Below the pieces are notes generated by a model. That model worked only from the letters and a program-made list of their open reading frames with translations. It was not told the DNA's origin and searched no databases. Shown piece after piece: positions 29,580 to 40,930 of a stretch of 64,000 bases of DNA. The stretch's first letter is position 1, and every line of letters starts with the position of its first letter. Location: the NCBI GenBank assembly GCA_051294375.1, contig CM119266.1:20212729-20276728 (forward strand). Reading direction: 5' to 3'. Both the position numbers and the translations under genes were made by a program. Source of the DNA: Paraspadella gotoi. Lineage: Eukaryota; Chaetognatha.

Positions 29580-31670
29580 TTTATGATCCTGATTTATGGA
29601 ACTTTTTCGACTGTTATCACAATCCCTTCAATCCGACGAACGAGAGAGAGAGATGAGTAGAGAGAGGGAGGGAGGATAAAAGTGAAGGAATTAAAGTCAA
29701 AGGGAAAAAAAAGGGAAAAGGACTAAAAGGAAAAGAGAAAAAAAAAAGGAATAAAGGTTGGACAGACAGTTGCTAATAATTTTTGCACATTACTATATTA
29801 TTACAAAATAACAAATGTTTGACACGATAGAATAGTACTATAAGACCAATTAAGTTTGTTCCGTTTTTGTCAAAAGATTTTTATTTGACGTTAATAAGGA
29901 TGACTATTTGTGATTTTGTTCGATCCATTAAGATTTTTTCTAAGCTATGTATTACGTGACGTTACGTTATTTTTTTACGAGAGTAACCATACAAATGAAA
30001 TATGACAATAGCAGAAGCGAGTTGTTGGCATTCATTCATTTTTCCCTCTTTATTAATTTATTCATTGACTCTTTTTTTTTGTTCGAGAAAGCGATCAGAA
30101 CGATTCCAAGACGAGGAACGGTCAGGAAAATTAAAATATTTAAAAGAATTAAAAAGACACCGCGTCCAATTCATGATCCCCCCTCCAAAAAAAAAAGAGC
30201 AAACACGAATCAATTCCGCCCAAAAAAGTTTCGCGAAACGAAATCAAAAAGTCTCCATCGNNNNNNNNNNCACTGAAGAGAAGTTCTCTGGAAAACAATT
30301 TGGCCTCTATTTTTAAAATGGTTCTTTCAAGGAAACCCAGTTTTTTTTTGTTGTTTATTTAGTTTTCGAGTGACGCTAAAAAAAAAAGAATTTCCAATGC
30401 AGAGGCTAAAATCTTGACTCTGTCAAAATTCGACCAGGCGTGACGTTCACGCCTTGCGTCATCTCCTTCGCTGATTTTTCCATTTTCTTATTTTTAGTCT
30501 GTTTTTTTTTCTTTCATTTTTTTTTTTAGTTTTTCGTTTCGCAGTAAAGAGAAACGTTGGGCTTTTTTTTTCGTCTCTCATTTTCACCTCTCAACTTTGA
30601 TTTCAATCTTGAGACACGAAGGCTCGATTTCTCTTTGGTTCTCTCCTTTCTTTTTCTCTAAATATGTGTACGTGCTTTCACTTTTCATTTTCCGAATTCT
30701 CTTCAAACTCTAGTTTTATCACCTTTTCAGGAAATTGGTAGAAAAAATATCCATTCATTTACTAAATAAGATATCTTGCCTCTGACTTCGAACAGGCTAT
30801 GGTGGGCTAGGGCCTCCATCCCTCTTACAAGATAAAGACATAGCAGGTCCCTGCAAGCTTTCAGTCAAGACACATTCTAGTTTATTCACTCCCAGAGTAC
30901 CTGGCTTCCTTGTCTATGAAGTGGTATATTTTATTTCTTCTTCTAATCTATTTAACGTTAATTTTACATACATATTTTTATCATTCTTTTTCCTCTTCTA
31001 CTTAAACTTCGTTTTTTATTTATTTTTTATCCCACAACGAAGCCCCTTCAGTTCAGTCTATTTTGTATTTATTTCTATTAACATAATCTTTCACTTTTCC
31101 TTTTAATTCCTTATTTCCTCCCAGTTATTTATTTTTCTCCCTTCAATAAAAGGTTTAATCTTTAAAAAAAACCGTGTTATCTTTCAAGTTAAAAAAATGT
31201 CGGAGTCTAGTCGACTCACGCGTGTCGCTTAAGATGACATGACCTGTCGCTCGGGGCGTCTTCCCTCTTTCTTTTTGCGCCATAGTCTTGATTGTCGGGC
31301 GGTCGTCAAGTATCTTCGCACAGTTCTGGGTTGCTAGTTTCACTCCGTCAAGAAGTCAAGACGTAACAACAGCATAATTAGTGATAAAAAAGTCAATAGT
31401 ATCATGAAATTGGGCTCAGCCGAATGGCGCTGAGTTTTCAACACGATCCTATTACGACAACAGAAAAAAAAAAACTAGACTATGAGAACCAACATGATCA
31501 GTAATTCAGAGTCAAGCAAATTTACAATAAAATTATCGTCAAAAACCAGTACACTGCTTGGCAGTGAACAGAACTGCGCTTACAAGGAGATGCCAAAGAG
31601 TCATCACGACGGCATCGAGTAAGTTTGAAAAGATAAACCAGAGAAAGTCACGTAACTAACGTCGATATCA
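29580..31670. other. Intergenic, one short N gap, nothing recognised apart from copy A
   Basis: AT-rich with a 10-base gap at 30261-30270 and the dispersed repeat at 30731-30930. No exon could be supported. Confidence 0.5.
30731..30930 (-). repeat. Dispersed ~210-bp repeat, copy A
   Basis: Reverse-complement copy containing AAGATATCTTGCCTCTGACT, CCTCCATCCCTCTTACAAGA and TCTAGTTTATTCACTCCCAG. Matches copies at 39310, 45144, 55471, 58850 and 61155. Confidence 0.75.
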
Positions 31671-31989
31671 ATTTATTCTGAGAAATTGTGCTGGACTTAA
31701 ATCTCGAAAGTGAGAAAATGTGAAACTACGAAACTGTATTCGAAAGGCGACGCCTTGAACTGAAAAAAAAAAAAGCTTGTCAAAAAAAGAACGGGGGGAA
31801 ATGAGCAATGATGAGGAGGAGGAAGAGGAAGAGGAAAGAAGAGATGGAGACAGAGATGAGGCTGCGACAGCGAAGGTGGAGAGCGAGACGAAAGGGTGAC
31901 TGATTCTTCCGCTCATCTTTCTCCTTCTTTCTTTCTTTTTTTTATTTCGTCGTCTTCGCCGTCGTCGTTCTTTATAAATCGCCTTCACT

Positions 31990-32446
31990 TTTCACAGATC
32001 ACAACTCGACGGACGCGATGACGAAGACGATGATGATGATGTTTTTTTTTTCTCCTTTCCTTTCACGGATGACAACTCTGTGTCGTTTCCAATGGCAACG
32101 CCGGCGCCACCGCCGACATCAACGCCGGCAGCCGCGCCGGCGCCATCGATTATTCCGTCACCGTCTCCCGGAGAAGCTCCGGGTTCGAGGACGGAATTTT
32201 ATTTATGTATTAATCAACGAATTAATTATAATATGTCTAACAATCTCGCGTGTATATTTTATAAATATAATGATGATAACAATAAATAAATAAATACTAT
32301 AACAAAGGATAAAAGCGACGGAAAATTTTTTTTTTTTTTCTTTCTCATCAAAATCTCGTTTCGCTTGAACGAAGATGCCTTTTGTTTCGCTTCATGATTT
32401 CTCCTCTCTCTCACTGTCGCCACGAAGCGGGAGCTACTCTGGCGGA

Positions 32447-32481
<35 letters not shown>

Positions 32482-32881
32482 TCCTTCTTTATTACTCCCT
32501 ACATATCACTTTCTTCTTTCTCTTCTCCTTTCCCCTTTCCTTTTAACAATTTTCTTTTCCTTTTTCCTTCTTTTCATTTTCTTATCTCTCCTTTTCCTTT
32601 TTTTTTCCCTCTTCCCTTCTCCTTCTCCTCTTTCCTCGACTGGATTCGATGTTATGAGCCGTCAGCTGGGATTTGTCGGCCAGAGATTGAACCTGTCTTT
32701 TTTCCGCCTGTCTGTCATCCCGCCGTCGCCTGTCACGTCGCGCGCTGACGTCGCCGCGGCCGCAGCAACTGCAGCAGCGAACGTCGCCGCCGCCGCAGAA
32801 GCTCTTCCCGCGGCGGCGAAATGGCGTCGGGCGTCACAATTCTTCCGCCGGCTGTAATTTTTTTCGTCGGTTTTCGTCGTT

Positions 32882-32948
<67 letters not shown>

Positions 32949-33200
32949 AGGAGAGAGAGAGAGAGAGAGTGTGTGCAAGGAGTTGTGTTATAAAATTTGA
33001 TTTAAAAATGAACGTCTTACAAAGAATTTCTAATGTGAAACATTCGTCATATTTGGTGCCATTGATTTTAATCGTCGTTTTCGTTGCCAATATCATCATC
33101 ATCGTCGTCGTCATCGTCGTCGTCTTTTCCCTGCGGCGTAATGTATCGACAAGCGCCTGTCATCTGTCTTTTCTCTTTTGAGGTTTTCCCAAGACGAAAA
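31990..33200. other. Patchy GC-rich low-complexity DNA, no gene called
   Basis: GCC/GGC-rich patches at 32095-32195 and 32740-32825 give Ala/Pro-rich peptides in several frames, between CT/GA microsatellites. A coding exon cannot be excluded, but no splice-consistent frame stood out. Confidence 0.4.
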
Positions 33201-33540
33201 TCAAATCTCTAAAAATTTCCCTGCCAAGTCAGCACCTGTCTCTCTCTCTCTCTCTCTCTCTCTCCCTCTCTCCTTCATGTTAAGCGTAAAGACCATAAAA
33301 TATTTTTTTCTTCTTCCTTCAACTTCAAATATTTTTTTATCTATATCGTTTTCGCCTCATGTTCTAATTCTTTCACTACTATGTTTTGTTTTATTCTAAT
33401 TGGCGATGAGTGTTCTATTTTTGCATTATTTTTAATTGATTAATTAAGTGACATGTTCTTGGCAATTACTGATTTCAGGAAATGTAATAAAAGAGTTCAC
33501 TTAAATAATAATAATTCTTCCGAGATATTAATTTTCAATT

Positions 33541-34088
33541 CCATCCAATATTCCTCCCATTTCATTTCATTTCATTTATTTCATTCAGTTTCAATCCAAC
33601 ATTTAATCTTGTATTCTATTTCATTCTGTATTCAATTTTAATCCAACATTTAATCTTTTATTCCATTTCATTCTGCATTCAATTTTAATCCAACTTTTAA
33701 TCTTCTATTTTATTTAATTTTGCATTCAATTTTAATCCAACTTTTAATCTTCTATTCCCTTTCATTCTGCATTCAATTTTAATCCAACATTTAATCTTCT
33801 ATTCCATTTCATTCTGCATTAAATTTTAATCCAACATTTAATCTTCTATTCCATTTCATTCTGCATTAAATTTTAATCCAACATTTAATCTTTTATTCCA
33901 TTTCATTATGCATTCAATTTTAATCCAACTTTTAATATTCTATTTTATTTAATTCTGCATTCAATTTTAATCCAACATTTAATCTTTTATTCCATTTCAT
34001 TCTGCATTCAATTTTAATCCAACATTTAATCCTCTATTCTATTTCATTCTGCATTCAATTTTAATCCAACATATAATCTTCTATTTCT
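33541..34088. repeat. 47-bp minisatellite, about 11-12 copies
   Basis: Tandem units built on TTTTAATCCAACATTTAATC followed by TTCTATTCCATTTCATTCTG and CATTCAA; single-base variants distinguish units. AT-rich and non-coding. Units are contiguous without spacers. Confidence 0.9.
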
Positions 34089-34559
34089 TTTCTATTCTTC
34101 CCTTCCATTTCCCTGATCGAACGCGTCTTCGCTTATGACGCTTTGGCTGTCGCGTCACCCATCATCGTCATCCGTCACCGGGCCGACGCCCCGTCAAGCG
34201 GTGACGCGTCACGCAAAGAAGAACCATCATTTGACAGCAACGTCGACCCGGATGGAGGAGGAAGAGGAGGAGGAAGAGGAGGAGGAAGAGGAGGAGGAAA
34301 AAGTATAAGAAAAGTGATGCATTGAATCCAATTTTCGTCTTATATTTTTTTTTTGTTCTTTTGTTTTGCTCGACTGTTGCTTTCTTTGAGTTGTGGCTTG
34401 TGCCTTTCGCAGTCAAAACAGTCAATGAAGTTTAAAAAACTGCAGAGAAGAGACTTCGATCCCTATCCTTAAATTGTTTCCTTCAAGGCATTCTCGCCTC
34501 ACATTTCCTATCAGACATAATTCAGAGCCATACCCTGTTCCCGCCAATACTACCCGCTG

Positions 34560-34635
<76 letters not shown>

Positions 34636-34666
34636 ACCTTCACACACTGCGAGTCCCATCCTTCAC

Positions 34667-35794
34667 CTCGCCAGTTTGTAGTATTTGGAAAACTTGGCTC
34701 CGTGATCGAGCGGCAAGTAAACGTAAGGGGAAGCGTTGAGCGCCTCTTTCAGGCGGCGCTTTTTCGCCGAGGCGGCCTCGAGGTCGGCGCCGGTCCCAGC
34801 GGCGTCGCTCTCGTGAAGTTGCTGTGGTTGCAACGGGTCTTGATGCTGCAGTTCCTTGACCGCGGAGGAAGGGCGGAGAGGGATGGGAAAGTCGGATTCC
34901 TCTATCGTATGATGATGAGGAGAATGAGGAGGAGGGGGAACAGGAGGAGGAGGTGTCGGAGAAGCGATTGAGGCAGAACTCCTGTAAAAAAAGAACGAAT
35001 AATTATTCAGTATTGCCTTTTACAATATAACACTGAGATTTAGAAGAAGCCTTTTCGGCCTTATTTTCCCAGAACGCCCCTTTTCATCTAAAATTGGGAA
35101 TTAAATATTTTTTTTAAGTTAAAAATTAAATTAAAGGTTAAGGTTAGGGATTAAATTGAAGATTATATTAGTGATTAGATTAGAGATCAAGTTACAGACT
35201 AGAGTTTAGGGTTAAGGGTTAAAGCTAAAGATTAGAGTTATAGTTAAAGTAGGCTTAGGGATAAAAGTTAGAATATGTTTTAAAAATTATATTAGTATAC
35301 AAAGTAGAAGAGTTTTATTTTCTATAACCATGGTTCAAAATTAGATTTATACCTATTTCGGTTTTTATTTTGCAAACTTTCATCAGCATATTTTTGACAA
35401 ATTTTAAAATTAAAGATTAAAAATTTTATTAAGATTAAAATTAAATTCCCTTGATACACAAATGGGGCGCTTTTAGAAAAGAAGGCATTTGATGTCGCTT
35501 TACCTTCCACCTTCCTTTTTTTCGTTGTTGTCGTTGTCGTGACGCGACGGAGGCGACGATCTGGACGACGAAACCGACGGCGATCGACGTCGATCGATCG
35601 GCGCCGATGGAGAGTGAGATCGATGCCGAGAATCCCGCCCGGCGGCGTCACCAGTCTCCGTCGGGCGCGGCAGCCTCACGGCGCTCGAGTCGGCATGACG
35701 TCGAAGTAGTGGAGCGTCCTCTCTTGAATCGTCAACGGAATCAGATACGGAAGTTGGATCCGTGCCACATCCGGGTTGAGATGTCGTGTGGATT
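34667..35794 (-). CDS. Two downstream in-frame exons, possibly Teashirt-like 3' extension
   Basis: Exon 35794-35504 encodes a Ser/Arg-rich stretch (RDSRHRSHSPSAPIDRRRSP). Exon 34981-34667 encodes a Pro/His-rich segment (SPTPPPPVPPPPHSPHHH) and then LNASPYVYLPLDHGAKFSKY. They join in phase through a good donor (GGAAG|GTAAAG) and acceptor (TTTTTTACAG). Linking them to the last Teashirt exon would need the weak donor CCTC|GTGACC just before its TGA, so alternative termination or a separate gene are both possible. The intron between them carries a 430-bp inverted-repeat element. Confidence 0.5.
35057..35486. mobile_element. MITE-like element, copy 1 (430 bp, 23-24-bp TIRs, GGTTAG-rich core)
   Basis: Left end GGCCTTATTTTCCCAGAACG, right end GGGGCGCTTTTAGAAAAGAA; the ends are imperfect inverted repeats of 23-24 nt. 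The interior is full of degenerate GATTAGGTTAGGG-like units. A second copy lies at 62721-63009. No target-site duplication is obvious. Confidence 0.7.
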
Positions 35795-35987
35795 CTGGCG
35801 GAAGTAGCAGCAGAGTGAAATTGAAGAGAAGGAACAAAGCAAAGAATTGATTCATGGTTGAGAGATACTATCTCGATTACTTGAAAACAATGTTATAATA
35901 TTTACCCTCAATTTACGTATTTTAGATTGTATATAAAGGGGCTCGAAAATGTGACAATTATGTAATATAATATCATATAATAACATA

Positions 35988-36245
35988 TTATGGCAACGGG
36001 GGGTAGCCTGTGATACCCGGGCGCGCGGGGTATCTCACCAACTGGCGTAGGGGCTGCGGACCCTCAGTGACCGCCTCCTGTCACTGGCATGTTTTACCGG
36101 CACCGCCACATTTAAGCCAGAACCGGGATACCCAGGGATTGAACCCGGGACGCACGGATGGAATGAGATGATTTAGCCTGCTCAGCCATTGAGACGAGGC
36201 TGAGCGGACAGCAGTGAGGCAGCTTTAAGTCTTGCTGCCACAGGA
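35988..36245 (-). mobile_element. tRNA-derived SINE copy (tandem pair, left)
   Basis: Box A complement at 36177-36188 and box B complement at 36135-36145; same core as 1936-2165. Nearly identical to the copy at 36468-36725, so both are young or duplicated together. An extra CGGGGTATCTCACCAACTGG stretch distinguishes this pair from the copy at 1936-2165. Confidence 0.85.
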
Positions 36246-36467
36246 TCCCCCCACCAGACTTCTCCACAGGGGCCTCAATCCTGAGGAGATGTCTGAGAGA
36301 AGGTTTTGATCTCATTGCCATAGTGAGAGCGAGCGGGCCGATCGAGCGCGAGCGAGTCTGGAGCGTTACCAGAGAAGTAGGCATAGGCGTGATATGCATA
36401 CCCCAAGCGACGTAAGCGTGGGCGCACGGTGCGCCAGCGGTTGCGTGTTCGAGAGTAGGGCTCACCA

Positions 36468-36725
36468 CTTTTGGCAACGGAGGATAGCCTGTGATACCCG
36501 GGGCGCGGGGTATCTCACCAACTGGCGTAGGGGCTGCGGACCCTCAGTGACCGCCTCCTGTCACTGGCATGTTATACCGGCACCGTCACATTTAAGCCAG
36601 AAACCGGGATACCCAGGATTGAACCCGGGACGCACGGATGGAATGAGATGATTTAGCCTGCTCAGCCATTGAGACGAGGCTGAGGACGGACAGCAGTGAG
36701 GCAGCTTTAAGTCTTGCTGCTACAA
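36468..36725 (-). mobile_element. tRNA-derived SINE copy (tandem pair, right)
   Basis: Box A complement at 36657-36668 and box B complement at 36615-36625. Ends, like its partner, in a GCAGCTTTAAGTCTTGCTGC block. The 220 bp between the two copies includes ACGGTGCGCCAGCGGTTGCG and a GTTCGAG, weakly reminiscent of another tRNA-like head. Confidence 0.85.
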
Positions 36726-36862
36726 TATCATATAAAAATACAAAAATTTGAGTCCAACATAATGTCATTACAATTACAATTACAATACTATGTCCAACGA
36801 TTTACTTTACCTTGTCGTCGTCGTCGTCGTCGTCGTCGTCGTTCCATTTCCCGCCTTCCCGG

Positions 36863-39800
36863 TCACGAGGCGTGACGAGCGGCGAAGGAATTGAGCGCCC
36901 AAACCGAGGAGGACGTCGACGCCGCCGCCAGGGACGCTGCGCTCTTCCTCGGCGACGAATTAACCACGGACTTGGCGTTCTCGCAGAGCCGCTGGAGGGA
37001 GCTGAGGGGATGCTCGGCCATGACGTCGGTGAGCGGGCCGTTGGTGGCGAGCGGATCGGCGGTCGGCGTTGAAAATGGTTCCGATTTGGGTTCACGCTTG
37101 ACAACTACGTTGGCGGCGGAGGAAGCGGCGCTGGGCCGATGCTTGGTCGCGTCGCCTCCATGTTTTTGATGATTTCCGTTGTGATTCCGGTTGTTGTTGT
37201 TGATGCAATGATCTCCGTCCTTCAGCTTTTGAGAGATTTTCTTCAGCGCCTCGATGGCCGAGACCGCCGGCGTCTTTTTCCTCCCGGCCGAAGATTCCCC
37301 GGCGTCGGTGGCGCCGTCTCCGCTCGTCGGGCGTTTCTTGCAGGAGAGATCCATGGCGTCGTCGCCGGCGTCGACGGAGACGGCGTCGTCCGTCTTTGGT
37401 CCGACCTTCGTCTCGAAACCGGCGCTACGCTCCAACGGAACTCCTTCGACGGGCGGTTTGAGGTACCTCGACTGATGCAGCGAGCGATGCTGCTGCGAAT
37501 GCTGTTGCGGCATCGATGATTTGAAGCCGTGGAGTCGATCGTGCGGCGTCGGCCTCGAGACGACCGCCGTCCTCGACTCTCTCCCGTGTCCGCGACCGGG
37601 CGCCGCTCCGCCGCCGCTCCCGCAGCCGACGCTCGACTGGCCGGCGGGAAGCGACGAAAAACTGCGGGCGACGAATGATTCGATGGCCTTTAAAACATTG
37701 GAGGCGCCCAACGTCTGTTCCACAGGAGGCTCCTGAGAAAATGAAGAGGACGCCGCCTTCGGTGATTCACGTCGAGCATCTGGCGAAGCGGATCTTAGAG
37801 ATGTCGAAGACTTCGACGCAAAGGGGTAGAGGCCGCCAGCACCGCCGCCGCCGCCATGAACGCCGTTCTTCGATCCGGAATGCGCCGAGTCGTCCGAGTC
37901 GCAGGGGCTGCCCCTTCGGCCCGACGTTCCCGTCGAGGGACTGGGCGACGTCAACTTGCGTTTTTTCGCCGCTGCATTCGCCGCCGCCGCCGAAGCAGAC
38001 GCCGCGTTACTAGATGGGGCGTTGACTTTAAAATGCAGCAGAGGATTCTCCTGCATGACTTTGGCCCACTGCGCGGCGTGTCGCTTCGTCGATGATGAAC
38101 AAGAAGGATTCGTCTTTGATGAGAAGCGAGATTTAAGAAAAATCTCGGTCCCGTTGACGCGAGGTTCCGGAAGAAGATCACGACTCGACGACGTCGACGA
38201 TGACGATGACGACGACGACGAGGAAACGTCGCTGGAAGAGAGAAAACCGCGTTTCTTTCCGCCGCCGCTGCCGCCGCCGCCGACGCAGCAGCACCTGATA
38301 TGATTCACGAATTCCGTCGTGGGAATCCGACGCAGACAATTCTCGCAGGCGATTTCGCCCGACGCCGTCGTCCTCGGCGAAGAAGCGGCGGGCAGAGGCG
38401 CGGGCGCGGAGTCCTCGACCCGTGACAGAGATGCGTGCAGCAGTGACAGGCGTTTAAATGAGTCGAGGGAAGAAGGGGTTTCGAGAGTAGAGGTTGCCGC
38501 GGCGTTGGCGGCGCCTGATTTACAGGTGAGCGAATTGTTGGTGTGGTGGGTCTTAGCCTGATGGCAGAGGAGACGAGCAGAGGTGTCGAATCGTTCGCCG
38601 CAGTCGTAGCAATCGTGCTTGGAGACCGAGGAGACAAACTTGGAGGCCGTCGAAGCCAAATCGTTGAGGATGTCGCTGGAACAGGTCGTCGAGGATCGGG
38701 GAGTCGGAGGCGATTTGGATGAAGAGGAGGATGAGGAGGAGGAGGCGTGACTTCTCGAGTGGGCGGTGACGGAATGGTGGAGGTGGAGATGGTTGGCTTC
38801 CTTGTCGGAATCGTGGTTCCTCAGCAGGACGCGTTTGTGGTGGCCGGTGATGTGCTGGTGTTGCTTGGCGTTTTCCGAGGAGATAAACTTCTCGTTGCAC
38901 TCCAAGCATTTGTAGAGAGCATGTTGCTTGTTCCCGCCATCTCCGCTTTTGATGTTGACTCCAGATTCTGTTTTCTTTGACGACGATGACGAAGATGACG
39001 ACAAAGATGAAGACGACGACGTCGACGATTCGTGAAGAGTCTTCGTCGAAGGCGCCGCGGAGTGGAAGGGCTGTCCAATGAGGGCCGCCACTGGAGGAGG
39101 AGGCGGGACGGCTCCGGGTTGGTGAACGCCTGAACGAGAGTGATCTCAAGTGGATAATGGACTAAATACAAAATCTCCGAAATGTATGTACAATTTACAT
39201 CCATCTCTAGAGGCAAAGTTTGAATTAAATTTATTACACAATGTTCATCCATCTCTGTAATAAGTTCAACATGAGTGAAAAATAATTGAATAACACCGAA
39301 CAATTAAAAGATTTATTGATAGGGAAGCCAGGAATTATTTGAGTGAAAAAACTAGACTGCGAGAGAGTCTTGATTGAAAGTTTGCAGAGTCTTGCTATGT
39401 TATTATCTTGTAAGAGGGATGGAGGCCATCATAGCAGGTCCAAAGTCAGTGGCAAGATAGCTTTTTTATTAAATGAATGGTTGAATTTATATAGGTTGTA
39501 CCAATTTCATATCCAATTTATTCATCGACGAATTCACTCACCGCCATTGCTGGGACTGATGATGTTGGCGTAGTGTTGCGTCTGCATCATGTGAAAGGTG
39601 AGATCGGGCAGAGTCTTGAAGGACTCTCCGCACTGGATGCACTTGAGGATCTGTCTAGTTTGGTCCGATCCTTTGTTGAGCCACATGTCTTGACCTCGCA
39701 CTAATTTGGGATAGACGCTGTTGTTCTCTTTTCCTATGGTTGGCGTATGACCCGTGTCCTGTGGAGTTAAAGAGGTTAGGGGAGAAAGAATGATTATTGA

Positions 39801-40850
39801 TCAATTGCGACCAATTAAAACTTTATAAATTAATATAATTACTACTAGGAGAAAAGCCTCATGTTAGGGTAAAAGTGAACATCCGGTTTCGGTTGTATAG
39901 TTGAACGAAAAGAGTTTACTTTTTAGCCAGCATCTGCGTCAGCGTCAGCGTCGAACCTGCATGTGAATGCTGAGATCGTAGAGGCTTTCGAAGGTCTTCA
40001 GACAGACGCATTTGAATCCAGTGTGTTTAGAAGGAAGCAGGGGCGGAGCCGGCATCGTGGGTGTTTTAGGGGTGGAGACCGGGGTGTTGGCTTCGGTGTG
40101 GTGTGTCGTCGGCGTCGTTGAAGGGGGAGTGCGAGAAGGAAGAGACTGAAAAAAAAGTTTTGTTTCTATGAATATCAGAACCAGCCAAAAAAACAACAAA
40201 TAAACAAAAACATAACTACAAGAAAATCAGTGATAATAACTTCGCCCCCCCACTGACTCGATCGTCGCCGGAATTGGCGCCGTCCGGACTCGACGCCGCC
40301 GCCGAAAGGATATGATTGAAGGGTTTCTTGGAGGCGTAGTTGGCGCCAATAGCTCCCAGCGACGCTCCCAGCGCCCCCAAGTCGTAGCCGTAGTAACCGT
40401 AGAGTGAGAGCAGCGGCAGCGACGCCGCGCCCGGAGCGGTGCCCGGCGGAAGCGGAGGGAACGGCGCCGCCGTCGCCAGAGCGGCATCGTGGAGGGCGTG
40501 GGCGTTTGGCGGCGCCAAATCCGGCGTATTCGCTTTGACGCGATCGTGAGAAGCGAGACTGACGGACGGAGATCGAGCGGCGGTCGGAGGAGGGAAGGGG
40601 ATGTGCGGGTAGAAGGGAGGCGGTGGGGGATGGGGGACGAAGTCGTTCAGTTTTGAATTCCTGAAAATGGGAGGCGGAGTTTTAACATAATTCTTCTTAC
40701 AATTTAAGAATACTAATGACAAACAAACAAACGGCGGCGGTCGCTGCTGCGGTGCTGAAGCGCGCGGCCGTTCTGCGGCGGTTGGTGCTGCGGCGGCGTC
40801 AGTAAGAAAATCAAAAACGCCGTCATCGAGTCACGGATTTCAAAGCAGAT

Positions 40851-40930
<80 letters not shown>

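Noticed and set aside
31990-32300. Ala/Pro-rich coding exon (MATPAPPPTSTPAAAPAP)
   Set aside because: Low-complexity GCC-rich patch with comparable open frames in other phases and no matching neighbouring exon.
33541-34088. CRISPR-like array
   Set aside because: Units are contiguous with no unique spacers and the genome is animal; it is a minisatellite.
35060-35300. Interstitial telomere suggested by GGTTAGGG-like units
   Set aside because: Units are degenerate and bounded by inverted repeats shared with 62721-63009, so an element core is the better reading.
36394-36651. ORFs through the SINE pair (both strands)
   Set aside because: Open by chance within the SINE copies; same peptide fragments recur in the copy at 1936-2165.
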